In this document: positions 23,293 to 34,079 of the stretch, in pieces
Layout of the letters: each line of letters opens with the position of its first letter
How positions within the stretch are numbered: position 1 is the first letter of the stretch
From: Ovis canadensis
Lineage: Eukaryota > Chordata > Mammalia > Artiodactyla > Bovidae
Assembly (NCBI RefSeq): GCF_042477335.2
Contig: NC_091249.1
Coordinates: forward strand, 45,802,001-45,866,000
Reading direction: 5' to 3'
Length of the DNA: 64,000 nt
Notes under the pieces: model-generated
Seen by the model: only the letters and a program-made list of their open reading frames with translations
What the model was told of the DNA's origin: nothing
Database searches by the model: none
Program-made: the position numbers and the translations under genes

Positions 23293-23379
23293 CCTCTTAC
23301 TAAGTTGGCTATTTCATTTAGACACAAGCCCAGCCCCATCCTCACTCCTCCAATAATCAGCATTTAACCAGTACTAGCT
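23293..23379. other. Short unassigned spacer
   Basis: Host DNA between the BovB target duplication and the next SINE. Nothing recognisable. Confidence 0.5.
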
Positions 23380-23597
23380 GGGCTTCCCTGGTGGCTCAGC
23401 CAACAAGAATATGCTTGCAATGCAAGGAGAGGTGGGTTCAATCCCTGGGTTGGGAAGATCTTCTGAAGGAGGAAATGGCAACCCACTCCAGTATTTCTGC
23501 CGGGAAATCCCATGGACAGGGGAGTATGGCGGATGACAATCCATGGGGTCACAAGAGTCAGACATGACTTGACGACTAAACCATCACCACCACCAGT
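23380..23597 (+). repeat. Bov-tA SINE
   Basis: Sense Bov-tA: GGGCTTCCCTGGTGGCTCAG head at 23380, B-box-like GGTTCAATCCCTGGGT at 23434, body, and a CATCACCACCACCAG tail. Confidence 0.95.
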
Positions 23598-23746
23598 TGG
23601 GTGTTGCTCATTGATCTGGTGATTGCTGCTTCCTCTCTTCTCTTCACCCATCTTGACATCCAGGACTCTCCTTTGCATAGGAGTTCAGTTACAGACAATA
23701 AAAATGACTACCATGGTTTCTCCATTAGCATCAAGTTCACTGCTAT

Positions 23747-23783
23747 CTAATTCATTCTCACATTCATTGTGAGAATGAATTAG
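23747..23783. other. Perfect 16-bp inverted repeat with 5-base loop
   Basis: Arms CTAATTCATTCTCACA (23747-23762) and TGTGAGAATGAATTAG (23768-23783) are exact reverse complements around the loop TTCAT. It lies in DNA that is otherwise unassigned (23598-23910). It is not part of a recognised transposon end and has no U tract or gene beside it that would make it a terminator. Confidence 0.85.
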
Positions 23784-23910
23784 CTTTCTACACAGATGCC
23801 TCCTGACTCTGTAATAATCTGTCTTAGAGCTCAGATGTCCTCATTCTACTCCAGGGATGATGAGATAAACTGCAATCACTGCAACACCTGCTTTTACTTC
23901 TACTTTTACT

Positions 23911-23987
23911 TCCTGACCCAAGTATTGAACCTGGGTGTCCTGCATTTGCAGGCGGATTCTTCACCATCTGAGCTACAAGGGAAGCCC
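23911..23987 (-). repeat. Bov-tA head fragment
   Basis: Only the tRNA-related part remains: TGACCCAAGTATTGAACCTG through ATCTGAGCTACAAGGGAAGC. The BovA body is absent. Confidence 0.8.
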
Positions 23988-24271
23988 GACTCCCCCTTTT
24001 ACTTTCTATGTAGCTTCATCTCTCAGGCTATTCTCTGGCTCACACTTGGTAGTGGTCAGAGCTACTGGCAGTGTGTTCTGGTTGTTGCCAATATTTGTAC
24101 CACTGATGCTCTCAATAGATTTTGAAGGACAACAGGTTAAAACCTTGCTTTTGCCTTCCATAGCCAGAAAACTGACTCCAGGCTTATAATCTTTAAAACA
24201 TTGCAGGTTTTTAAGGTGTGTGTAAGGATAGTTTGAGTATTGTCAGAATTTGTCTCTGTTTATTTTTAACT

Positions 24272-24498
24272 TGGGGTTTCCCTGGTGGCTAAGCAGTAGA
24301 GAATCTGCCTGTCAATGCAGGAGACACAAGAAATCTGGGTTCAATCCTTGGGTCATAAAGATCCTCTGGAGAAGGAAATGGCAATCGACTCCAGGTTCTT
24401 TGGAAAGTTCTGTGGACAGAGGAGCCTGATAGGCTACAGTCCATGGAGTTGCAAAGAGTCAGACAAGGCTTAGTGACTTAACAACAACAACACAAACA
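24272..24498 (+). repeat. Bov-tA SINE
   Basis: Sense Bov-tA with a CAACAACAACACAAAC tail. A perfect 10-bp target duplication ATTTTTAACT flanks it at 24262-24271 and 24499-24508. Confidence 0.96.
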
Positions 24499-24579
24499 AT
24501 TTTTAACTAAGTCAGCAAACATATCTAGTATACTTAATCTAGACCATGAACTATGCAAGGTAGCAAAAAATAGAGAAAT

Positions 24580-25090
24580 AAGGGTTTTTTGTCTTACAAT
24601 CGAACACTTCACAAATCCAGTACTGAAGACAGACATGTAAATAAGCAATGTGTGTGTGCACGTGTGTGTACATGTGTGTATTTTAATGACACAAATACAC
24701 CAATAGAGGTATGGGAACTAAGAGGAGGGAGCAAAAGAATTGCATATCACTGCAAAGAGAAGATGATATCTGAACTGTGGCTTAAAATATTAATTAGGAA
24801 TCTACCAAGCAGAGGTGGACAGGAAGAAGTAGTTATTGAGAAAACTGTCTGCAAAGAAAGGCATGAAGGCATAAGATATCTTTATTGGTTTGAGGACATT
24901 CAGTGACATTTTCTTTCTGGAAGAATGGGTGTGTATTGGGAGGAGAGAAGTGTATTTGAATAAATAAACTTGAGGCAATAATGTTAAGGACATTAACTTT
25001 TAACACAGAGAAATTAATAGGGGATGATGAATGACTTAGTTTTGAGATTCTAATGAAGTAGGAAATGCAGGGCTGACCTTACATAGCAAG
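24580..25090. repeat. Old L2/CR1-like remnant with short (TG)n
   Basis: Resembles the same old LINE pattern as 5160-5640: a GGGAACTAAGAGGAGGGAGC block near 24715, GAAGATGATATCTGAACTGT near 24759 and CTGCAAAGAAAGGCATGAAG near 24850. An interrupted TG repeat lies at about 24650-24682. Low-confidence family call. Confidence 0.35.
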
Positions 25091-26029
25091 TCTCTCTCAA
25101 GCACCAGATGCTACTTTGCTAATACTGCAGAGTTTCAGTCTAAGGCATTTTGTCATCACAGCTTCAACTCTGTCCTCTCAAGCATAGCCCACTCATACAG
25201 AGCAATTCTATTATGTCTTAAGCTAGTTTTATTCTCAGATGCCATAGTATGAAAAATGTTTCATTCCATTATTTAATTAGCTTCACTGCAATATATAAAT
25301 AGCAGGTACATTCACTCAAGACCACAGTGGTAGGCACTGTCTAAGCAGGGGAAGAAATTGGTCAAATCTGCTTTTGAATTATTTTGTTACACTTCACTTA
25401 AATTTGCCAATTATGGGTTCCTTTCAAATATTCTTTGAATTTAATAGAAGTCCTAAGAAACATAACCTGCAGTAGCTCTTACTGCAAACCTTTAATTTCT
25501 TTCAAACCATTTTACCAATCTTTTTTTTTTTTTTTGTAATTTTCTGCTCATAAAATCTCAGGCAGTTATTTTGAATGAAGTTTATTTTTTCCCCATATTT
25601 GTTGAGTATTAAACCAAGATAATGAGTTCTTGAGGTTTTTGCTTCAGCTTCTTCAAACGTACAATTAAAGGCAGATCAGAAAGTCACTATATTCAATTCA
25701 TTCAATAGCAAAATAACTGAAAATTTCCAAACTGAAAATAAGAGAAGCCAGGGACCAAATATTGTAAAATGGATAAATATACTATAGAGAAATCGCAGTA
25801 TGGGGAGAATATGACATAGTAAAATGAGTAATGATATTAAGGAAAGAACCAATAAGTTACAATAGCTAACCCTTGTTCTTTAAAACCTTTTATAGAATGG
25901 TACTATAGGATTTTACTATTCTGCAAAGACTAATCTATATTGACTAGGAACAAAAATATGGTGAAATTAACTTTACTGAGTGGACACCTCCTTATATAAG
26001 TTCACCTATATGTGTCGATATATGACAAA
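25091..26029. other. Unassigned AT-rich DNA
   Basis: No gene or clear repeat. A T tract of about 16 bases lies at 25520-25535. Confidence 0.45.
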
Positions 26030-26245
26030 TCCACAGAAACCAAAAATCCAGTGTTGGCTAGGGCTAAGAATGGATAGATGAAATAATATTTAATAAGCAC
26101 GGGGTTTCTATTTGGGGTGGTAAAATGTTCTGAAATTTATTGTGGTAATGGTTACATAACTTGGTGAATAAATTAAAAAACACTAATTGTACACTTCAGC
26201 ATGGTGCTTTTTATGGCATGTGAATTATATCAATGAAGAAAACAA
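26030..26245 (+). repeat. Old L1 3' end
   Basis: Typical L1M 3' terminus: GGGTTTCTATTTGGGGTGGT near 26102, AATGTTCTGAAATTTATTGT, ATGGTTACATAACTTGGTGA near 26147, CACTAATTGTACACTTCAGC at 26181 and GCATGTGAATTATATCAATG near 26216. Confidence 0.75.
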
Positions 26246-26475
26246 GGTAACACAATAGAAGACTAGGAAAAGAGTTGAATAGACCCTTCACAAAAGAGGA
26301 AACCCAAATGGCCAAAAGATATGTCTTTTTTTTTAATGCTTAACTTCATTAAGCAGCAGAAAAATGCAAATAAAATGACACCAGTACATATCCATTAGAA
26401 TAGATAGAGCAGAAGAGAAGTAATATCAAATTTGGGGAAAGATGTGATACAACCACTACTCTCATATTCTGGCAG

Positions 26476-26699
26476 TGCGTGCGTCCTAAGTCACTTATGT
26501 CATGTTCATTTCTTTGCGACTCTATAGACTGTAGCCCACCAGGCTCCTCTCTCTATGGGATTCTCCAGGCAGAAATACTGAAGTGGGTTGCCATGCCCTC
26601 CTCCAGGGGATCTTCCTAACTCAGGGATCAAATTGATGTCTCCTGTGTCTCCTGAACTGGCAGGCAGGTTTCTTTACCACTGAGCCAGTTGGGAAGCCC
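26476..26699 (-). repeat. Bov-tA SINE inside L1
   Basis: Antisense Bov-tA. Target duplication ATTCTGGCAG (26466-26475) and ATTCTGACAG (26700-26709), one mismatch. The head contains a CTCCTGTGTCTCCTGAA doubling also seen, in a variant form, in the next Bov-tA. Confidence 0.95.
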
Positions 26700-26861
26700 A
26701 TTCTGACAGTAAGTATACTTAAACACTTTATAAAAACTTTTTGAACTATCTACTAAAGCTGAACAAACAGATACATAAAACTCTTCAATTCTATTCTTAG
26801 GTGAGGACCTACTATACAATAGGTTTACACTGATAAAAGCACAGGTACTAAAATGTTTATA

Positions 26862-27076
26862 TATGCATGCGTGCTCAGTCATGTCCAACTCTGTGCAACC
26901 CCATGGACTATAGCCTGCCAGATCCTCTGTCCATGGAATTTTCCAGGCAAGAATACCGGAGTGGGTTGCCTTTTCCTACTTCAGGGGACCTTCCTGACCC
27001 AGGGATCAAACCCACATCTCCTGCATCTCCTGCACTGGCAGACAGATTCTTTACCACTGCACCAACTGGGAAGCCC
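26862..27076 (-). repeat. Bov-tA SINE inside L1
   Basis: Antisense Bov-tA with a perfect 12-bp target duplication AAAATGTTTATA at 26850-26861 and 27077-27088. The head has the doubled CTCCTGCATCTCCTGCA motif near 27018, shared in form with the neighbour at 26476-26699. Confidence 0.96.
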
Positions 27077-27182
27077 AAAATGTTTATAGTATCACTGTTT
27101 ATAATAGCCAAAAAAAAAAAAAGCAAACCTCACTGTTAATGATGTTTATCAAAACTGAATGGATATGTAAATTGTGGCATCA

Positions 27183-27893
27183 GTTCAGTTCAATTGCTCA
27201 GTCATGTCCTACTCTTTGTGACCCCATGAGCTGCAGGACGCCAGGCCTCCCCGTCCAACTCCAACTCCCACCCAAACTCACGTCCTTTGAGTCGGTGATG
27301 CCATCCAACCATCTCATCCTCTGTCGTCCCCTTCTTCTCCTGCCCTCAATCTTTCCCAGCATCAGGGTCTTTTCCAATGAGTCAGCTCTTGGCATCAGGT
27401 AGCCAAAGTACTGGAGTTTCAGCTTCAACATCAGACCTTCCAATGAACACCCAAGACTGATCTCCTTTAGGATGGACTGGTTGGATCTCCTTGCAGTCCA
27501 AGGGACTCTCAAAAGTCTTCTCCAATACCACAGTTCAAAAGCATCAATTCTTTGGTGCTCAGCTTTCTTTATAGTCCAACTCTCATATCCATATATGACC
27601 ACTGGAAAAACCATAGCTTTGACTAGATGGACCTTTGTCAGCAAAGTAATCTCTCTGCCTTTTAATATGCTGTCTAGGCTGGTCATATCTTTCCTTCCAA
27701 GGAATAATCATCTTTTAATTTCATGGCTGCAATCACCATCTGCAGTGACTTTGGAGCCCAAAAAATAAAGTCTCTCACTGTTTGTTTCTACTGTTTCCCC
27801 ATCTATTTACCATGAAGTGATGGGACTGGATGCCATGATCTTTGTTTCTGAATGTTGAGCTTTAAGCCAAATTTTTCACTCTACTCTTTCACT
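27183..27893 (-). pseudogene. BovB LINE, C-terminal region and 3' end (dead)
   Basis: 5'-truncated BovB on the minus strand. A frame of 162 codons (27686 down to 27198) keeps the conserved C-terminal domain in one piece, including [38 protein letters not shown] and [14 protein letters not shown]. The RT catalytic core lies upstream of the truncation and is missing, so it cannot be active. The 3' end is the reverse of the ACTGAACTG-type BovB terminus at 27183. Confidence 0.93.
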
Positions 27894-28130
27894 TCATAAA
27901 AGTATGTAACAATGAGAATAAAAACTGAAAGCTAGACACAACAATATGGATGAATCTCACAGATATAATGTTGATTAAAAGAAGTTATGAAAACCTATGT
28001 ACTTATCTTCTCTTGTATATAAAGTACAAATCAGAAGAAACTAATCTGTGCCACTGAAAATCAAGAAAGCAATGACTCAGAATGTGAGAGATACTGACTA
28101 AAAAGGAGCATACAGCAGCTTTGGAAATGG

Positions 28131-28766
28131 TCTTCATGATCTACTTCTGTATCTCAGTGCTGGTTACCCAGTATGTGTAGTCTGAGAAAATCCATTGAGT
28201 CATAAACTAATAATCCATGGATGTTAACATAAGCATATTGTAATTCAGCTTATTTTTATGGGTAAAAGAGGTTTTTAAAAAAATTAAAACAAATTTCTTG
28301 ATTAAAAGATTCTTTTCATAGCCAATTCTTTTCATAAAAATTGTTTTCTTAAATGAATATAAAGATGAAAAGACAAAACTTTAAGTGCTCTAAGAAAAAT
28401 TCCCCCAGAGTTGCATTTTTCAGTTTATATAATACAGTCTGCTGAAGTTGATCTATTCTAAACAGTTTCTCACCACTGTGACAGTCCAAAATCAACAGCT
28501 TTTATTTATACATGTAAGGTCCTTCCAGGGTACGTTTGAATCATCAAAGACAGACAAAGATGTGTTTGATTTCACTTAAGTCTATTTGGTTAAATCTTCA
28601 CTCTTAGAACATCAGTAAAGTCATGTGTGATATCGAATGGAAAATATTTCAGATTATTTGCTTTAGCAGATGGCCATGTGACACTGTGTGATCTATTATT
28701 TATATTTTAAAGACATTTCATTTTAGAACTATATAATTTTGTTCTCTGTTTTCTTCCTTACTTCTT
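28131..28766. other. Unassigned AT-rich DNA
   Basis: No recognisable gene or repeat. Confidence 0.45.
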
Positions 28767-28995
28767 AGGTATACACCCAATACATAAATGTGTTTTCAAA
28801 AGTATAGGAACTAGAATATTTATGCCAACACTGTTTATTGTAGGCCAAAACTGCAAACTTCACTATTAATGATGCCTATCAACAGTAGAATGGATAAATA
28901 AACTGTGGTATATTTCCATAATAGTAGTATATAACAATAAGAATAAAAATCAAAAGCTGTGTACAACAATATGAATTAACCTCACAGACATAATA
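28767..28995 (+). repeat. Old L1 fragment, related to the copy at 26265-28130
   Basis: Shares phrases with the neighbouring L1: CACTGTTTATTGTAGGCCAA at 28829, AGAATGGATAAATAAACTGT at 28887, and TAACAATAAGAATAAAAATC at 28931. It is probably the same old subfamily. Confidence 0.65.
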
Positions 28996-29034
28996 TCAAT
29001 TGAAATAAGTTCAGTTGTTCTTGAAACATTCATG

Positions 29035-29700
29035 AATTTTCAAGGTTTAATTATTTATGCCTGAATAATATTCTGGTTGTATGTTTGTGTGTGTATGTAT
29101 CACAATTTGTTTATCTATATATCTGTTAACACTTAGGCTATTTTCATGTCTTAACTATGGAATCATGCAGTGCACAATTTACATGACAGTGCAAATATCT
29201 CTTCGACATAATGATTTTGTTAGTGGATTTGCTGGGTAATATGGCCGTTTTTTTTGGCTGAAACTCCAATACTTTGGCCACCTCAAGCAAAGAGTTGACT
29301 CATTGGAAAAGACCCTGATGCTGGGAGGGATTGGGGGCAGGAGAAGGGGACGACAGAGAATGAGATGGCTGGATGGCAACACTGACTCGATAGACATAGG
29401 TTTAAGTGAACTCCAGGAGTTGGTGATGGACAGGGAGGCCTGGCATGCCGCAATTCATGGGGTTGCAAAGAGTCGGACACGACTGCGCAACTGAACTGAA
29501 CTGAGCCGAACTGATGGCCGATTTATTTTTAATTACTTGAGCAACTTCCATACTGTTTGTCATAGTCGCTATATTAAAACTCTTCCTGATATAAAATTTA
29601 AAACAAATGTTAAATTTGTTACTTCTCAGTACTATTGTCAAACCCGTCTAACAAATGTTAACATCTATTTGTTGAATGTGATGAATATTTGACTAGAAAA
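29035..29700 (-). repeat. Antisense L1 3' region, split by BovB
   Basis: Reverse L1: GCCTGAATAATATTCTGGTT at 29059, TTTGCTGGGTAATATGGCCG at 29228, then after the BovB, CTTGAGCAACTTCCATACTG at 29537. The L1 continues on both sides of the insertion. Confidence 0.75.
29257..29513 (+). repeat. BovB 3' end inside antisense L1
   Basis: Short 5'-truncated BovB from ACTCCAATACTTTGGCCACC to the CTGAACTGAACTGAG terminus. The L1 target ATGGCCGTTT (29241-29250) is repeated as ATGGCCGATT (29514-29523), the target duplication. Confidence 0.93.
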
Positions 29701-29714
29701 GCTAATGTGTCAGA

Positions 29715-31870
29715 AACAACAGTTTTACAGTGAGAGTATTTAATGTTTACCTCTTCCAAGTTTTCTTTCCTTGAGTTTCTTTAAGAAGGGAACTTAATTT
29801 CAGGGATGTAAAACAATTTGTGGGAATAATGGACTTAGTGAAAGTAAAACAAATTTATCTCATATGAAGTGTTGATATTTACTTTACACCATCTCTTCAA
29901 AACAAACTGCATTGAGAAGATTGGTTTTTTTTTTCTGTATATATCCCATCACGCACCCAAATAAATTATGAACATATCCTATTCCAATAACAAACAAATA
30001 TGTTCCTACAATTATCCTCAGAAGGGCATCAAAGTCACTATCTGCACTAAAATCTACTGGACTTAAGAGGCCAGCATCACTCTCCTAACATATTAAGTAG
30101 GTTCCTGGGGAGTAGAGGTTGAAGAAGCAATGATCCTCTGAGAGGAGGTATTTGGAATATATTTGTGCCTAAACTCACCCACATTTATATATGACATTCC
30201 ACATTCCAGAGTCACACCATTTTAGCTCCTCTCTTAAATCAGAAAAGCTGTCAAACTATACAGAGTCATTGTTGAAGTAACTTTTTAGTGCATATGAAAT
30301 CATTTAGTGTTTGTCCAACCAAGGGAAAATGAAACAAAGCAAACAAAAAGTGAAAACAATTGAAATTAAAGTTTTAAAAATGTTTCATTGGTAAAAATCA
30401 AGTTCCTGGTAACAAGTTTTAGAGGAAAATTATGCCTTCTCCCATAATATTCTTCAGGACAAGATAAAACCAGAAACATGGAAAAAATATTCAGGAAACA
30501 GCAAAAATAATATATGGAACATGACATAGGAATCACAAATCTTTCAACATTGTCTATAGATAAACAGTTCCTTTTCTAAACAAAAATTAAAAAACAATAA
30601 TATCAAATTGTACTAAGTTTAAATTCTAATTTCGGAGCTTAATAGAAATGCAAACATTAGTTTGCAAATGTTAAGTTATAGCTAATGAACTAACATAAAT
30701 GAGCCAGCAACCTAATAGTTTTCTTATATTAAACCAGGATCATCAAAATCAGAAAAAGTAAACACGATGAGATATGTGCCATAGATATTTCAAGTATTAA
30801 GTGCATTGTTAAAGTTTTCTTTGATAATCTTTTCTAATATCAATGACAAAATTCACTCATAGCCAAGGGGAATCTATGCACTAGTAGATGTGTAAGACTG
30901 TTTTGAATTCCTTATTGTTTTGATTTTCTGTTCCAGCACTTCTCTTTCCTATGGAGCTGATAAGAAAAAACATAAGTACTAAGAAGTTTAGCAGAGCAGT
31001 CTAAGAGTATGCACATAAAAATACCCACTAGTGTATGTTGATGCACAAGTTGACAGTATCTTTTAATGGTACTTAATTTTTTTGCTTTCCTACATTTTCT
31101 TTTCTTTGCACCCAATGGACAACAAATAAAGATGAAAAATATGGAAACTAAAAATAAGGTTTAGATGATTTAAGTGTTTTGACTGAAGCCTTGCAATAAG
31201 TTGCCTACAACACAAAATTTGAAAAAAATTATTATAGACACGAAAAGTACTTTCAATTAGCAAGAATTTGTACGTACTAAATCCTGCTTACCTTTCTCTG
31301 AAAAGTGGACATGATACAGTAGAGTCTTTATTAACTGTAACCCCAGGAGGAATAATTACATTTTGTTCTGGAAAGTAGTTTCAAAATCAGGCAGTAATTG
31401 GTCCTGCCTCTGGGAAAGGAATATATGAGGATATATATTTCTCATCTAAAGAAAAAGCATAGCACATTTTGCCTAAATTTTCTACTTCCATTATATTATT
31501 AAACCACTAGTCATAGAAATAATGTCTCTGAATTTTTCCTTACTAAGGGATCCCATTATCAGAGGGGATGGTGCATTTTTCTACCATACTGGTGAACTGT
31601 TCAACACTATATGCATATTCTGTTTACACAGTCATACCATAAGGAAAAGGAAATAATTCAATTGAACACATGGAAGAAATCTGAACACTTGGAATTTTAA
31701 TATAACACCATATTTTTAAAATAAATTTAATATTAAATAAGCCCTCAGAAACCAGGATATTATTGGGTATATATTTTAAAATACATATATAAACATATAA
31801 TTTAGTTTATAGATAGACTTTACAGAGACAGATTAGTTAAAATGAGACAACCAAGTTAAAACTCATTTCA
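29715..31870. other. Unassigned AT-rich DNA
   Basis: About 2.1 kb with no gene, young SINE or clear LINE. This is the longest stretch of the window without a recognisable young element. Short open frames only. Confidence 0.5.
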
Positions 31871-31875
31871 CCCAT

Positions 31876-32287
31876 CTGTGAAGAAAGCTGAGTGCTGAAG
31901 AATTGATGCTTTTGAACTGTGGTGTTGGAGAAGACTCTTGAGAGTCCCTTGGACTGCAAGGAAATCCAACCAGTCCATTCTGAAGCAGATCAGCTCTGGG
32001 GTTTCTTTGGAGGGAACGATGCTGAAGCTGAAACTCCAGTACTTTGGACACCTCATGCGAAGAGTTGACTCATTGGAAAAATCTCTGATGCTGGGAGGGA
32101 TTGGGGGCAGGAGGAGAAGGGGACGACAGAGGATGAGATGGCTGGATGGCATCACTGACTCGATGGACGTGAATCTGAGTGAACTCCGGGAGTTGGTGAT
32201 GGACAGGGAGGCCTGGCGTGCTGCGATTCATGGGGTCGCAAAGAGTCGGACACGACTGAGTGACTGAACTGAACTGAACTGAACTGA
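31876..32287 (+). pseudogene. BovB 3' portion (dead)
   Basis: 5'-truncated BovB beginning GTGAAGAAAGCTGAGTGCTG and ending in four ACTGA repeats. A 109-codon frame at 31938-32267 keeps the C-terminal end of the ORF ([18 protein letters not shown] ... [15 protein letters not shown]). It is close to consensus, so it is one of the younger BovB copies here. Confidence 0.95.
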
Positions 32288-32399
32288 TTATTCTTATAAA
32301 AAGGGAAATTTTGAAGGCAAATATGTGCACAGGGGAAAAGCATCATGTGAAAATGGAGGCAGAGACTGAGTTGATGCTTTTTTAAGTCAAGGAATTCTA

Positions 32400-32600
32400 A
32401 AGATTGCCACAAAACCACCAGAAGTTAGGAGAGTCATGGAACAGATTCTCTTTCACAGGCCACAAAAGGAACCAAGCCTACCAGCACTTTGATCTTTGAC
32501 TTCCAGCCTCCAGAACTGTAAGAAATTAAGTATTTGTTATTTAAGCCACCAAATTGGTGGTACTTCCTTACAGCAGCCATAGCACATTGCAATACCATCT
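32400..32600 (+). repeat. MaLR-type LTR 3' part
   Basis: Contains TTTGACTTCCAGCCTCCAGA at 32495 and TTATTTAAGCCACCAAATTG at 32538, the MaLR 3' signature, then CAGCAGCCATAGCACATTGC. The 5' part is missing. Confidence 0.65.
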
Positions 32601-32984
32601 CTAATCTGGTTTCCATAGTTTTATATAATGTCTCTTTTTCTGTTCCAAGATCCCTCATAATTACATCCAATCATTATGTCTCCTAAGGATGCTTTTGGCT
32701 GAACCTGATAGTTGAGAAATAATAGATATTTTATAGGATGGCCCACTATTTGCATTTGTGTGGTATTTTTCATATGACTAGATTGTGATTATGACTTTGG
32801 GGAGGAAGACCACAGAAGTAAAGTGCCATTTCCATCACAACATAGCAACATGAGTTTTACATACTACCCACATGATTTATCAGTGCTGATGTTGACCTAG
32901 ATCACTTGGCTGAAGCTGTTTTGTTAGTTGTCTCCAATGTAATGTACCTCTTTTCTGCCCCCTTTACATTAGTGTGAACTCTTC
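32601..32984. other. Unassigned DNA
   Basis: Nothing recognisable between the MaLR end and the next L1. Confidence 0.45.
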
Positions 32985-33945
32985 CACAACAACAATGAAA
33001 CAAAAACAACTCCAGCTGAAAAATGGGTAGAAGATCTAAATAGATATTTCTCCAAAGAAGACATACAAAGGGCCAACAAGCACATTAAAAAGATGCTCAA
33101 CATTAATAATTACTACAGAAATGCTAATCAAAACTACAACAAGATACTACCTCAAACCACTCAGAATGGTCATCATTAAAGACTATAAGTAACAAATGCT
33201 GGAGAGGGTGTGAAGAAAAGGGAACCCCCCTACACTGTTGGTGGAAATGTAAATTGGTACAACCACGATGGAGAACAGTATGGGAAGTTCCTCCAAAAAC
33301 TAAAAACAGAGTTGTCTTATGATCTAGCAGTCCCTCTCCTGGGCATATATCTGAACAAAACTACAATTCAAAAAGATGCATGCAATCCCATGTTCATAGC
33401 AGTGCTCTTCACAATAGACAAGACATGGAAACAACCTAAATGCTCATCGACAGAGCAATGGATGAAGAAAATGCGGTAAGTATACACAACAGAATACTAC
33501 TCCGTCATAAAAAAAGAATGTAATAGTGTCATTTATAGCATCATTGATGGACTTAGATATTATCGTACTAAGTAAAATAAGTAGAAAGCAAAAGATAAAT
33601 ACTACATAATATCACTATATTTGGAACCTAAAATATGACACAAATGAACCTATATACAAAACAGTAACAGATTCACAAACAGAATAGACTGTAGTTGAAA
33701 AGAGGGAGGGAATGTGGGGGAAGGATGGATTGGGATTTAGGGGTTAGTAAATGTAAACTATCATGTGTACAATGGATAAACAGTGAGGTCCCACTGTATA
33801 GCACAGGAAAGTATATTGAATACCCTGTGATAAACCATAATGGAAAAGAACTCCTAAAAGAATGTGTATGTATAACAATCACTTTACTGTACAGCAGAAA
33901 TTAACACAACATTGTATATCAGCTATACTTCAATTAAAAATATGT
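32985..33945 (+). pseudogene. L1 3' end with ORF2 C-terminal remnant
   Basis: 5'-truncated L1 of about 950 bp. The ORF2 C-terminal coding remnant spans roughly 33000-33620: GAAAAATGGGTAGAAGATCT at 33019, a frame with [17 protein letters not shown] and FTIDKTWKQPKCSSTEQWMK (within 33210-33479), and a 3' UTR with CACTGTATAGCACAGGAAAG at 33791, ending TTCAATTAAAAATA. Frameshifts interrupt the coding part (near 33240, where the usual frame switches). Confidence 0.92.
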
Positions 33946-34079
33946 CTTCCTACTCTTTGGGAAGGAAATCACTGTTCATTATCTACATTTCAGAAGTTTT
34001 AAGTTATGTTCCTCCTCCTTGAAGGCATAGTATTTATATAACTTTTTGAAATTATCCTTCATAAGAGATATGCCTCTTC
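33946..34079. other. Short unassigned spacer
   Basis: Nothing recognisable. Confidence 0.4.

Larger units (their letters stand above)
26265..28130 (+). repeat. Old L1 3' region, interrupted three times
   Basis: L1 sequence runs through 26265-26475, 26700-26861, 27077-27182 and 27894-28130, split by two Bov-tA SINEs and a BovB. Signatures: AAATGGCCAAAAGATATGTC at 26307, CACTGTTTATAATAGCCAAA near 27093, and ATGGATGAATCTCACAGATA near 27946. The order shows that the L1 is the oldest element here. No coding frame remains. Confidence 0.7.

Noticed and set aside
23747..23783. Rho-independent terminator from the perfect hairpin
   Set aside because: Not a bacterial sequence, no T tract after the stem and no gene before it.
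27198..27686. 162-codon frame, the longest in the window
   Set aside because: It is the C-terminal part of BovB ORF within a truncated copy. There is no RT core or endonuclease.
33210..33479. 89-codon frame as a separate gene
   Set aside because: It is the frameshifted C-terminal part of L1 ORF2 in a truncated L1.
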